Below, piece by piece: positions 10,212 through 18,907 of a stretch of DNA of 64,000 nucleotides. Numbering within the stretch: position 1 is the stretch's first letter; each line of letters opens with the position of its first letter. Origin of the DNA: Seohaeicola zhoushanensis (GTDB taxonomy: Bacteria > Pseudomonadota > Alphaproteobacteria > Rhodobacterales > Rhodobacteraceae); NCBI RefSeq assembly GCF_014656415.1, contig NZ_BNCJ01000008.1:62001-126000 (forward strand), written 5' to 3'. The notes beneath the pieces were generated by a model. That model worked only from the letters and a program-made list of their open reading frames with translations. It did no database searches and was not told the origin of the DNA. A program made the translations under genes and the position numbers.

Positions 10212-11006
10212 TCAGCTGGTCGTGACGTCGCCCCGGTAGCGATAGCCAAGCCGCGCCTCGAGCTCGAGGTCGAGCTGGCTGATCATGAAGGCGCGGTCGG
10301 CTTCGGAGAACCGGTCCGGCGTCATCGGTCGCACCGGGATCGCCGGTTTGAACTTGGCGCCCAGCCGCTTGTTCACGCCTTTGAACGGCGCGGTGCGGGC
10401 CGGCAGTCCAAGCGCGGCCAGCAGGCGGTTGGTCATGGCCTCGGGTTCGGCCTGCAGCGCCTCCAAACGCACCAACGCCATGGTGCAGTCGCGGTTCAGG
10501 TAGGTCAGCAGCCCGGTCAGCTTGCTGCGGCGCAGGGCGAAGAGGTTTGCGCAGATCTTTCCCGTCAGCGGGTCGCGGTCGGCCTGCAGGGGCTGGCCCA
10601 CCAGGCCGCTCTTGGCTTCGAAATAGCGGGCGCGGTCGACGATGCTGGTCCAGGGCGCGCGCAGGAAGGCCGAGAAGCCCAGTTCCTGCAGGGCAGGGGT
10701 CGCATGCCACGGCTTGGAATGCATCGAGCGCGCCCAGTCCTCGGCGTGGCGCACCAGGCAGATCACCGCGACATCGGCGGGGATCGCAAGGGCCGAGGGA
10801 TGGCCATGCTTCCATCCCGCAGCCTCGGTGCTTTCCATCGTCGAATTGCGCGACAGCAGGCGCGAAAGGTAGTTGGTGCCCGAAGACCGCTCGCCCAGCA
10901 CCTGGAACCGTTTCGGAACCGGGCCTGTGCGGCGGATCAGAAGGCCGGTCTGGGCAAAGTCATCGGGCAGCAGGGCCGGGTTCCTTCGGTTATGGTGCGC
11001 CGGCAA
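10212..11006 (-). CDS. Sulfotransferase-like protein
   Basis: 264 residues if the in-frame TTG is used. The segment LGERSSGTNYLSRLL (about 38-52) matches the PAPS-binding P-loop-like signature of capsular/heparan-type sulfotransferases (GERSSGTN). A later block VAVICLVRHAEDWARSMHSKPWH fits the 3'-phosphate-binding region (RHxxxWxxS). Likely transfers sulfate to a surface glycan or lipid. No ATG start and no good Shine-Dalgarno precede the family match, so the true N-terminus is uncertain (a GTG at residue 36 is the nearest other option). Divergent from a glycosyltransferase gene; the two may act on the same surface polymer. Confidence 0.68.
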   Translation of the reverse strand: MPAHHNRRNPALLPDDFAQTGLLIRRTGPVPKRFQVLGERSSGTNYLSRLLSRNSTMESTEAAGWKHGHPSALAIPADVAVICLVRHAEDWARSMHSKPWHATPALQELGFSAFLRAPWTSIVDRARYFEAKSGLVGQPLQADRDPLTGKICANLFALRRSKLTGLLTYLNRDCTMALVRLEALQAEPEAMTNRLLAALGLPARTAPFKGVNKRLGAKFKPAIPVRPMTPDRFSEADRAFMISQLDLELEARLGYRYRGDVTTS

Positions 11007-11095
11007 CGTTTGCCGGCACAGGGAAAATGATGGATTCTCTTATACCTGTCGCAACGGTAAGCATAAGGCAAAACAGGGGCGAGAGGCAGACAGCG

Positions 11096-11968
11096 ATGCA
11101 GACAGCGGCCGCGCTGACCATGGTGCGCGATGACGCGTTCTTCCTGAAGGCCTGGCTGCACCACTACGGCGGGCTGTTCGGGCGCGAGAACTGCTACGTG
11201 GTGAACCATGGCCGGGGCGAGGAAGTGGCGCGGCTGGCCGAGGGCTGCAACGTCATCGGCATTCCCGGCGACCACCACAAGAACTTCGACATGAAGCGCT
11301 GGCGGATGCTGAACAATTTCGTCATGGGCCTGCGCTGCTACTATACCCATGTCGTCGTCGGCGACGTGGACGAGTTGGTCGTCCTCGACCCCGAGGCCGG
11401 CACCGACCTGAAGACCTGGCTCGAAGGGCAGCCCAACGACCGTGTGCTGACGCCGCTGGGGCTCGAGGTGATCCACCGCATCGACATCGAGCCCGAGCCG
11501 GTTGCCGAGCGGGTGCTGGGCCCGCGGATGCACGTCCGCCATGCGCCGCATTACTCCAAGCCCTGTGTCGTCTCGGCTGGAACCAAGATCGCGCGCGGCG
11601 GGCACTTCACCCAGTATGACAAGCTGCACACGCCCGAGCATCTCTATCTGCTGCATCTCAAATACTGCGATTTCACCGCCTATGCCGAGGCGATGAACCG
11701 GCGCAACGCCGTGACCGAGGCCATCGGGGGAACGATCAAGGAAACCGCCATCGGCCGCCATTGGTTCGCCGAGGCGCGGGGAGAGGACCGGGCGGTATTC
11801 GAGGGCTTTGCCAGGCTGGCAATGCAGGAGGGCTTTGCGATGGGGCCGCTGCGCAAGCGTATGCACCGCACCTGGAAGGCGCGCGGCACGACCGGCTACT
11901 GGGCTTTCGAGCGGCCTGAGACCGATACGCAATACCGGCTGCCCGAGCGCTTCTCCGGGCTCGTCTGA
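11096..11968 (+). CDS. Glycosyltransferase family 2-like protein
   Basis: 290 residues. The opening MVRDDAFFLKAWLHHYGGLFG and the central VVVGDVDELVVLD (a DxD-type motif near residue 93) match the Glyco_tranf_2_4 / GT2-like group, which includes bacterial proteins for surface glycans. No transmembrane segment, so probably cytoplasmic or peripheral. Transcribed away from the sulfotransferase-like gene across about 90 bases. Followed by a 12-bp palindrome CGAATCGATTCG starting 8 bases after the stop. Confidence 0.75.
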   Translation: MQTAAALTMVRDDAFFLKAWLHHYGGLFGRENCYVVNHGRGEEVARLAEGCNVIGIPGDHHKNFDMKRWRMLNNFVMGLRCYYTHVVVGDVDELVVLDPEAGTDLKTWLEGQPNDRVLTPLGLEVIHRIDIEPEPVAERVLGPRMHVRHAPHYSKPCVVSAGTKIARGGHFTQYDKLHTPEHLYLLHLKYCDFTAYAEAMNRRNAVTEAIGGTIKETAIGRHWFAEARGEDRAVFEGFARLAMQEGFAMGPLRKRMHRTWKARGTTGYWAFERPETDTQYRLPERFSGLV

Positions 11969-12467
11969 GACGGCTCGAATCGATTCGGAGTTTGCTTGGG
12001 TGTTTGGTCGCCATCCTGCAAATTCCGGCTTGAATCGGGTGAAGCCGGGCGACATTCGCACGTTTACGGTTGGATTGTTGATGATCCGATGTGCAAATGT
12101 GGCGATATTATGGCGCAACCATGGCGTGTGAAAGGCGACGCCCGTCGACGGGTTTATGTTTCCGTTTTCGCAACAAGAGCGAGGCCGCCCGGTCGCGAAT
12201 TTTGAAAAACGGCCTGCTTTCAGCGCCTTGTGGTTGGCCTCTGAACACTGGTGTTCCGGATGTCGAAACAATCCGCGGCAACGCCAGGATGGGCGGTTCA
12301 TACGGCGCTGTCCAGCCAACGGGCCGACCCGACGAAACCCAAAATTAAAAAAATTGCCCGATGGTCCGTCCCCGGTATTGATGAAGGGGTCGAACGGCCT
12401 CTCGCGGGACCGAACGTCCTTGTTTTCCGTGGTGCGAATGTGCCCGGCGGTACCCCTGGAGTGACCT
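11969..12467 (+). other. 499-base stretch without a recognisable gene
   Basis: This interval is visibly less GC-rich than its surroundings (for example AAAATTAAAAAAATTG near 12342-12357). Short open frames exist but none shows a family match, a Shine-Dalgarno or codon bias of the neighbours. It presumably carries the promoter region of the downstream RTX gene; no specific site could be identified. Confidence 0.5.
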
Positions 12468-14765
12468 ATGACGGTGTCGAACAACTGCGGTCCGGATGAC
12501 AAAGACCAGCCCGATGGCGTGGTCGAAGGCACCGCTGGCAACGACATCATCGACGTCGCCTATACCGGCGATCCCGAGGGCGACCGGATCGACAACAACG
12601 ACGCCATCCTGCCGGGCGAGGCGCCCAACGACGATATCGTCGACGCCGGGGCCGGCAACGACCGGATCTACGCCGGCAAGGGCGACGATACGGTCTATGC
12701 CGGCAGCGGCGACGATCACGTCGAAGGCGGCGCGGGCGATGACGTCATCTATGGCGACAGCAACCTGCACCACAAGGATGCCGACAGCTTTGCGAAATGG
12801 CCGCAGGATATCTCGAACGTCGTCTTCTACTATGACCGCGACGGCGACGGGGTCATCGACTACTCGGTCAAGGTCGACGGCTTCCCGTCCTCGGGCAGCT
12901 CCAAGTTCATCGGCAACGACCTCGACAAGTATTACAACCAGCTGAACAGCTTCATCCTCGAGAGTGACCCGAACCTGGACGCGACGACGACCGTGATCGG
13001 TGTCTCGATCAAGGGCGGGACCCAGCCGACCCGCTTCTACGCGGTCGAGGGCAATACCAACGGGCCGGCCCCGGATGCCGGCCCGACGATGAACACCGGG
13101 CCCGGCAACGACCGGGTGCTGCAGTATGGCGATTTCTACAAGACCTACGATCCCGCGAACGACGGGGTGATCGACAACGGCGCGCCGGGCAATGACACGC
13201 TGCACGGCGGCGATGGCGACGACACCATCTATGGCGAGGATGGCGACGACAAGCTGTTCGGCGAGGATGGCAACGACCGGCTCTATGGCGGCAACGGGTC
13301 TGACTATGTCGATGGCGGCGCGGGTGATGACTATATCGACACCTCGGGCGACAAGGGACTGCCTGACCGCGGCTTCCCCTCGTACAACGGATTTCCGGCG
13401 GTTCCGGCCGATGGGAATATCTACAACGATCGCGATATCGTCTATGGCGGCGCCGGCAACGACACCATCCTGACCGGCGACGACAAGGACTACATCGACG
13501 GCGGCTCTGGCAATGACACCATCGACGGCGGCCTCGACGACGACACCATCCTTGGCGGCAGCGGCAACGACTATATCATCGGCGGCGAAGGTTCGGACGT
13601 CATCGACGGCGGTGACGGCGACGACACGATCTATGGCGGTCTCGGCCCCGATCTGCCCGATGCCTTCAACATCCGCGACGATGGATCCGACGGCCCGGCC
13701 GACCCGGTGACCGACAACGGCCGCGACGTGATCCACGGTGGCGCCGGCAACGACCACATCTACGGCCAGGACGATGACGACGTTCTGTATGGCGACGAGG
13801 GAGACGACTATATCGACGGCGGCATCGACGACGATCGCATCTTCGGCGGCAGCGGCAATGACACGCTGCTGGGAGGGCAGGGCGACGACCTGATCGACGG
13901 TGGTGAAGGCGCGGACTGGATGGAGGGCGGCGACGACCGCGACACCTTCGTCAACGTCAATGCGGGCGACACCGTGCATGGCGGTGCCGGTTATTCGCTG
14001 AGCTACGACGACGACTTCGACACGCTGGATCTGACCGGCTCGGCGGGTGACGGGGCCTTCAAGCTGCACATCACCGGGCCGGACAGTGACGGCAACGGCG
14101 TCGACGGCTACGTCGACTACTTCGACAAGGACGGCAATGCCACCGGCACGCTGACCTTCACCAATATCGAACGGATCGTGCCCTGTTTCACGCCCGGCAC
14201 GCTGATCGCCACGCCGCGCGGCGAGCAGGCGGTCGAGACGCTGAAGGTCGGCGACCGGATCATCACCCGCGACAACGGCATTCAACGCATCCGCTGGATC
14301 GGCCAGCGCAGCCTGAGTGGCGCCGAACTGTCGCGCAACAGCCACCTACAGCCGGTGCGCATCCGCAAAGGTGCGCTGGGTGGTGGCCTGCCCGAGCGCG
14401 ACATGCTGGTCAGCCCCAACCACCGCGTGCTGGTCGCCAGTGACAAGACCGCGCTCTACTTCGAGGAAAGCGAAGTGCTGGTGGCCGCCAAGCATCTGAC
14501 CGGGCTGAGTGGGGTGGATGTGATCGAGGCGCGCGAGGTCACCTATATCCACTTCATGTTCGACCAGCACGAGGTGGTGCTGTCGGATGGCGCTTGGACG
14601 GAGAGCTTCCAGCCGGGCGATCAGAGCCTGATGGGGCTCGGCAATGCGCAGCGCAACGAGATCTACGAGCTGTTCCCCGATCTGAAGACGCGCTCGGGTC
14701 TCGCCGCCTATCAGTCGGCCCGCCGTTCACTCAAACGGCACGAGGCGCAGCTATTGGTGCACTGA
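12468..14765 (+). CDS. RTX calcium-binding repeat protein with C-terminal Hint domain
   Basis: 765 residues, start supported by TGGAG six bases before the ATG. No Sec signal, as is usual for type I (RTX) secretion. The first ~560 residues are glycine/aspartate nonapeptides of the GGxGxDxxx type in four clusters (about 50-92, 225-290, 325-400, 420-490), which fold as calcium-loaded parallel beta rolls outside the cell. An inserted segment around 100-215 lacks repeats. From Cys573 (PCFTPGTLIATPRG) runs a Hint domain of the kind found in many Rhodobacterales secreted proteins, whose catalytic first cysteine could drive self-cleavage; no downstream extein is present. No tolC or ABC exporter genes are adjacent. 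Confidence 0.87.
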   Translation: MTVSNNCGPDDKDQPDGVVEGTAGNDIIDVAYTGDPEGDRIDNNDAILPGEAPNDDIVDAGAGNDRIYAGKGDDTVYAGSGDDHVEGGAGDDVIYGDSNLHHKDADSFAKWPQDISNVVFYYDRDGDGVIDYSVKVDGFPSSGSSKFIGNDLDKYYNQLNSFILESDPNLDATTTVIGVSIKGGTQPTRFYAVEGNTNGPAPDAGPTMNTGPGNDRVLQYGDFYKTYDPANDGVIDNGAPGNDTLHGGDGDDTIYGEDGDDKLFGEDGNDRLYGGNGSDYVDGGAGDDYIDTSGDKGLPDRGFPSYNGFPAVPADGNIYNDRDIVYGGAGNDTILTGDDKDYIDGGSGNDTIDGGLDDDTILGGSGNDYIIGGEGSDVIDGGDGDDTIYGGLGPDLPDAFNIRDDGSDGPADPVTDNGRDVIHGGAGNDHIYGQDDDDVLYGDEGDDYIDGGIDDDRIFGGSGNDTLLGGQGDDLIDGGEGADWMEGGDDRDTFVNVNAGDTVHGGAGYSLSYDDDFDTLDLTGSAGDGAFKLHITGPDSDGNGVDGYVDYFDKDGNATGTLTFTNIERIVPCFTPGTLIATPRGEQAVETLKVGDRIITRDNGIQRIRWIGQRSLSGAELSRNSHLQPVRIRKGALGGGLPERDMLVSPNHRVLVASDKTALYFEESEVLVAAKHLTGLSGVDVIEAREVTYIHFMFDQHEVVLSDGAWTESFQPGDQSLMGLGNAQRNEIYELFPDLKTRSGLAAYQSARRSLKRHEAQLLVH

Positions 14766-14854
14766 CCCGGATATTCAAGGAATATGCAGCCCCGCGCGCC
14801 CCTGTGGCGAGATGGGACGAGAACGGGGTGGCGGGGGCCGCCCCGTTCCTGTTT

Positions 14855-15454
14855 TCAGCGCCCGGCGCGCCAGGCGGCCCAATCCTCGGGTGTGTCGAGG
14901 TCGAGGCGTGCGTGTTGGCCAGGCAGCGGGACGAGTTGAACCCGTGTGCCAGCCTGTGCCACCACCTCGCGGCCGCCGCCGTCGCCGGTGAGGTTGGCGA
15001 AAGCCGGGAACAGTGCGGCGGTGAAGACGATCGGATGGCCCGGCTTGTCGTCCTCGGTCGAACCGCGCCATATCAGGGTTTCAGATGTTAGGTCAACGGC
15101 TTGTGCGACGACGTTAAGGTCTCTCTCCGTGAGCTCGGGAAGGTCGGCAAGCATCAGCATGGCCGCCGGTGCATCTGGCGGCAGCGCCGCAAACGCCTGG
15201 CGCAGCGAGGCGTTCATGCCTTCGCTGGCGTCCGGGACGGGGATCGGTTTGACGTCCAGTCCCGAGAGCGCCGCGTACCGCGGATGCGGCGGCGGTGGCA
15301 GGGCGACGAGCACCGGCCCCGTGGTCACGCCGCGCGCGCGGGCGGCCTGACGGCGCAGCAGAGGCTGGCCGTCGACGATCTCCAGCAGCTTGTCGGTCCC
15401 GCGCATACGCGACGAGGCGCCTGCGGCCAGAAGGATGATGGGCAGGTCGGTCAT
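14855..15454 (-). CDS. MobA-like NTP transferase (molybdenum cofactor nucleotidyltransferase family)
   Basis: 199 residues from the ATG at MTDLPIILLAAG; an in-frame TTG two codons upstream is unlikely. The signature LLAAGASSRMRGTDKLL (about 6-22) is the NTP-binding loop of the MobA/MocA/IspD nucleotidyltransferases, followed by a MLADLPELTERDL metal/nucleotide segment and GHPIVF. The family members of this type in alphaproteobacteria are usually MocA-like CTP:molybdopterin cytidylyltransferases serving xanthine-dehydrogenase-type enzymes or purine catabolism; specificity is not certain. Stands alone, ending 90 bases after the RTX gene in a convergent arrangement. Confidence 0.8.
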   Translation of the reverse strand: MTDLPIILLAAGASSRMRGTDKLLEIVDGQPLLRRQAARARGVTTGPVLVALPPPPHPRYAALSGLDVKPIPVPDASEGMNASLRQAFAALPPDAPAAMLMLADLPELTERDLNVVAQAVDLTSETLIWRGSTEDDKPGHPIVFTAALFPAFANLTGDGGGREVVAQAGTRVQLVPLPGQHARLDLDTPEDWAAWRAGR

Positions 15455-15494
15455 GGCCAAGAGCTATCGGCGCGGTGCCCGTCTGACAAGGCGC

Positions 15495-15599
15495 ACGTTT
15501 TCCGTCGCGGAAAACGTCCGAATTCCTGCGAGGAATTCGTATCGAGCGGTGGCGCGTTTTCCTCGCAGGAAAACGCCCCGAAATCCTCGAAGGATTTCG
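15495..15599. repeat. Tandem two-hairpin repeat (four perfect palindromes)
   Basis: Four palindromes with three-base loops stand in a row: ACGTTTTCCG-TCG-CGGAAAACGT (15495-15517), CGAATTCCT-GCG-AGGAATTCG (15519-15539), GCGTTTTCCT-CGC-AGGAAAACGC (15554-15576) and CGAAATCCT-CGA-AGGATTTCG (15579-15599). The first and third, and the second and fourth, are near-identical and 59-60 bases apart, so the block is two copies of one roughly 60-base unit. It fills the gap between the MobA-like gene start and the FAD/GcvT gene end. A related unit occurs at 39134. Confidence 0.85.
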
Positions 15600-15601
15600 C
15601 C

Positions 15602-18010
15602 TCAGCCCCGCATCCGCGCGCCGTCGGCGTCGAAGAGATGCTCGGTCACAAGTCGCGCCTTGCGCATCTGCCCCAGGATCTCGATCTCGACCGCCAGCCC
15701 GTCCTGTACCCGGTCGGCGGGCACGAAGCCCTGCGCCACCGACTGCCCGGTGTGGTGCGAATAGCCGCCCGAGGTGCAGAATCCCTGCACCTTGCCGTCA
15801 AGCCAGATCGGCTCGTAGCCCTGCACGTCGGCGTCCTCGGCCTCGACGATGAAGGCCGCCAGCCGCCGTGCCGGACCCTTGGCGCGCTCCGCCTCGGCGG
15901 CGGCGCGGCCGATGAAATCGGCGTTTTTCTTCCAGGCGATGAAGCGGTCGAGCCCGGTCTCGGCGGGGGTGTAGTCGGGAGAGAATTCCGACAGCCACGA
16001 ACCGAAGAACTTGTCGAGCCGCAGCGACATCATCGCCCGCATCCCGAAGGGCACCATTCCGTGGGCCTGTCCGGCCTCCCAGAGCGCCGACCAGAGCGCG
16101 CGCTGGTCCATGGGGTCGCAGTAGATCTCGTAGCCGAGATCGGCGGTGTAGCTCACCCGCTGCACGATGCAATTGACCATGCCGACGACCAGGCGCCGCA
16201 CTTCGAGGAAGCGCATATCGGAGATATCGCTCCGGGTGCAGGCGGCCAGTACCTCGCGCGCCTTCGGTCCGGCGATCTGGAAGCCGGTGCGCTTGTCGCT
16301 GATATTCTCGACGCTTACGCCGCCTTCCTCATGCTGCTCGAACCAGCGGTAGTGATAAGCTTGGCTGCCGTAGGAGGCGGTCAGCTGGAACTCGGTCTCG
16401 CTGAGGCAGGAGATGGTGAAATCCCCGATCAGCCGCCCTTTGGCCGAGAGCATCGGGGTCAAAGAGACGCGGCCCGGCGCAGGCACGCGGCCCGCCATGA
16501 TCCGGTCGAGCCAATCGCGCGCCTTCGGGCCCGTCACCCTGTATTTGCCGAAGTTGTGCACCTCGTTGATGCCCACGCCTTCGCGCACGCCCTTCACCTC
16601 TCGCGCCGTGGCGCCGAAGGCGTCGGAGCGGCGAAAGGAGGGCGTTTCATATGTCGGTTCAGTGGCTTGCGCGAAGTAATTCACGACCTCAAGCCCGAAC
16701 TGCTGACCCCAGACCGCGCCCATCTTGGTGAAAATGTCATACATCGGCGAGGTGCGCAGCGGGCGTGCCGCTGGCAGTTCCTCGTTCGGATAGGACACCG
16801 AGAAGCGCTTCTGGTAGTTCTCGATCACCTTCGGCCGCGTGTAGCCGGGCGAGATCCAGTTGCCAAAGCGCGCGACGTCCATCGCCATCGTGTCGCGCTC
16901 GCATTCGCCCTCGATCATCCACTGCGCCAACATCAGCCCGACACCGCCACCCTGGCTGAACCCGGCCATCACACCACAGGCCGACCAGTAGTTGCGCAGA
17001 CCCGGAACCGGGCCGACCAGCGGGTTGCCGTCGGGCGCAAAGGTGAAGGGGCCGTGGATCACGGTCTTGACCCCGGCGCGCTCCAGAACGGGGAAGCGTT
17101 TGTAAGCGAATTCAATGCTTTCCGTGATCTTATCAAAGTTGTCTGGCAGCAGCTCATGACCAAAGTTCCACGGCGTGCCATCTACTGCCCAGGGCTTGCA
17201 GCGCTGTTCGTAGAAGCCGATGCAAAGTCCGCGCCCCTCTTGCCGCAGATAGCTTTCGCCGGCCGGGTCCATCACATGCGGATGCTCGCGGCCTGCCTCG
17301 TAAATCTCGGGGATGTCGTCGGTGACGATATACTGGTGCTCCATCGGGTGCAGCGGGAAGTAGACGCCGGCCATGGCACCGACCTCGCGCGCCCAGAGGC
17401 CGCCCGCATTCACAACATGCTCGGCGTGGATGGTGCCCTTGTCCGTCACCACGTCCCAGGTTCCATCGGCGCGCTGGTTGGTCTCTCGCACCATGCAATG
17501 CGTCTCGATGGTCGCGCCGCCCATCCGCGCGGCCTTGGCATAGGCGTGGGTCGTGCCCGAAGGGTCGAGGTGGCCGTCCAGCGGGTCGTAGAGCGCCCCG
17601 ATGATGCCGTCGAGATTGGTGATCGGCGCGATCTTCGCAATCTCCTCGGGGCCGACGATCTCTGTCTCCAGCCCCATGAAGCGGTGCTTGGCACGTTCCG
17701 CCAGCAGCATGTCGAAGCGGTCCTGGTTGTCCGCCAGCGTAATCCCGCCAACGTGGTGCAGCCCGCAGGACATACCGGTGATCGCCTCAAGCTCCTTGTA
17801 GAGCCGGATGGTATAGCCCTGCAGGGCCGCCATGTTGGTATCGCCGTTCAGGGTGTGGAACCCGCCCGCGGCGTGCCAGGTCGAACCGGAGGTCAGCTCC
17901 GAGCGTTCGACAAGCATGACGTCGGACCAGCCGAGCTTGGTCAGGTGATAGAGGACGGAACAGCCGACGACGCCTCCGCCGATCACGACGACACGTGTAG
18001 TGGTTTTCAT
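15602..18010 (-). CDS. FAD-dependent oxidoreductase with C-terminal GcvT domain (dimethylglycine/sarcosine dehydrogenase-like)
   Basis: 802 residues; start fixed by GGAGG five bases before the ATG. N-terminal DAO fold: dinucleotide motif VVIGGGVVGCSVLYHL (about 7-22), then GSTWHAAGG, whose His corresponds to the covalently flavinylated His of dimethylglycine dehydrogenase. C-terminal half is a folate-binding GcvT-type domain (HNFGKYRVTGPKARDWLDR; LSAKGRLIGDFTI; TADLGYEIYCDP). It probably demethylates a methylated glycine or related amine, passing the one-carbon unit to tetrahydrofolate. It has a clear paralogue on the other strand at 20274; the pair flank two unrelated genes. Substrate not derivable from sequence. 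Confidence 0.85.
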   Translation of the reverse strand: MKTTTRVVVIGGGVVGCSVLYHLTKLGWSDVMLVERSELTSGSTWHAAGGFHTLNGDTNMAALQGYTIRLYKELEAITGMSCGLHHVGGITLADNQDRFDMLLAERAKHRFMGLETEIVGPEEIAKIAPITNLDGIIGALYDPLDGHLDPSGTTHAYAKAARMGGATIETHCMVRETNQRADGTWDVVTDKGTIHAEHVVNAGGLWAREVGAMAGVYFPLHPMEHQYIVTDDIPEIYEAGREHPHVMDPAGESYLRQEGRGLCIGFYEQRCKPWAVDGTPWNFGHELLPDNFDKITESIEFAYKRFPVLERAGVKTVIHGPFTFAPDGNPLVGPVPGLRNYWSACGVMAGFSQGGGVGLMLAQWMIEGECERDTMAMDVARFGNWISPGYTRPKVIENYQKRFSVSYPNEELPAARPLRTSPMYDIFTKMGAVWGQQFGLEVVNYFAQATEPTYETPSFRRSDAFGATAREVKGVREGVGINEVHNFGKYRVTGPKARDWLDRIMAGRVPAPGRVSLTPMLSAKGRLIGDFTISCLSETEFQLTASYGSQAYHYRWFEQHEEGGVSVENISDKRTGFQIAGPKAREVLAACTRSDISDMRFLEVRRLVVGMVNCIVQRVSYTADLGYEIYCDPMDQRALWSALWEAGQAHGMVPFGMRAMMSLRLDKFFGSWLSEFSPDYTPAETGLDRFIAWKKNADFIGRAAAEAERAKGPARRLAAFIVEAEDADVQGYEPIWLDGKVQGFCTSGGYSHHTGQSVAQGFVPADRVQDGLAVEIEILGQMRKARLVTEHLFDADGARMRG

Positions 18011-18286
18011 GGGGCCTCCGGAGTTCGATCTGGCCGCAGCCTCGCTGGCGCGCGGTGGGCAGGCAAGCCGGTTTCCGACAGAAGATGTCGCTTCTGCCGG
18101 GAAGTTTTGTGGCCACCCCAGTGGGAACCAAAGCAGGGTGTCGGGATTTGGTCCCGAGACGGTATCCTTTTTGTGCCGCCTTGCTGTCGCCGGCGCCGAC
18201 TCTATGTTGCGCGGCAGTATCGAACGGATACCGCCACGCCCCGGCCATTCTGCATCAGCCGGGGGCAAGAGAAAGGAACTTCTGGC

Positions 18287-18847
18287 ATGTTGAAACTGAA
18301 GATCATCATCGGCTCTACCCGGCCCGGCCGGATCGGTCCCACCGTTGCCACCTGGGCCGCCGAAGCGGCCAAGGCTCATGGCGGGTTCGAGGTCGAGACG
18401 GTGGATCTGGCAGAAATCGACCTGCCGCTGCTGGATGAACCCAACCATCCGGCGCGCAAGGAATACACCAAGGACCACACCAAACGGTGGAGCGCCATCG
18501 TGGCCGACGCCGATGCCTTCGTCTTCGTGACGCCGGAATATGACTATTTCCCGCCGGCGTCTCTTATCAACGCGATCCAGTGCCTGTCGCAGGAATGGAA
18601 ATACAAGCCGGCCGGGATGGTCAGCTATGGCGGCATCTCGGGCGGCCTGCGCTCGGCCCAGGAATTGCGCCAGCTGCTTGGAAACCTCTCGATGGTCGCC
18701 CTGCCGGGCGTGGTTCCGGTGCCCTTCTTCAGCAAGTTCATCGAAGATGGCAAATTCACCCCGAACAAGGAAATGGCCGACGGTGCCAGCGGCATGTTCG
18801 GCGAACTGGCCAAGTGGGCCAACGCGCTGAAGCCGATGCGCGGCTGA
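18287..18847 (+). CDS. NADPH-dependent FMN reductase-family flavoprotein
   Basis: 186 residues starting ATG at MLKLKIII, preceded by AAAGGA. The flavodoxin-like motif IIGSTRPGRIGPTVATW (about 7-23) binds the FMN phosphate; FVTPEYDYFPPASLINAI and the YGGISGGLRSAQELR block follow in the order of NAD(P)H:FMN/quinone reductases (ArsH/ChrR-like). Cytoplasmic redox enzyme, acceptor unknown. Divergent from the FAD/GcvT gene at 18010; with only 276 bases between, they could share control, but no direct metabolic link is shown. Confidence 0.87.
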   Translation: MLKLKIIIGSTRPGRIGPTVATWAAEAAKAHGGFEVETVDLAEIDLPLLDEPNHPARKEYTKDHTKRWSAIVADADAFVFVTPEYDYFPPASLINAIQCLSQEWKYKPAGMVSYGGISGGLRSAQELRQLLGNLSMVALPGVVPVPFFSKFIEDGKFTPNKEMADGASGMFGELAKWANALKPMRG

Positions 18848-18855
18848 GGCATCTC

Positions 18856-18887
18856 CCCCCGCGCGTCCGGATCTGGGCGCGCGGGGG
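18856..18887 (+). terminator. GC hairpin after the FMN reductase gene
   Basis: Ten-bp stem CCCCCGCGCG / CGCGCGGGGG with a 12-base loop starts 9 bases after the stop. No T-run follows, so it may slow rather than end transcription; the DUF2254 gene begins 20 bases later. Confidence 0.5.
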
Positions 18888-18907
18888 ACCGGTCGGGGGA
18901 GACTGCC

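Noticed and set aside
10135-10815. Overlapping minus-strand frame opposite/alongside the sulfotransferase-like gene
   Set aside because: It is an arginine/proline-rich out-of-frame reading with no motif, while the neighbouring frame has the sulfotransferase GERSSGTN and RHxxxW motifs.
12345-14345. 666-residue open frame on the minus strand under the RTX gene
   Set aside because: It is the mirror of the Gly/Asp repeats (reading as V/A/D-rich low-complexity sequence) with no family match, start signal or terminator; the plus-strand gene has RTX repeats and a Hint domain.
15101-18286. Long plus-strand open frame running through the FAD/GcvT gene into the FMN reductase
   Set aside because: The antisense part has no family match; the real FMN reductase begins at 18287 with its own Shine-Dalgarno, and the minus strand carries a full 802-residue enzyme.
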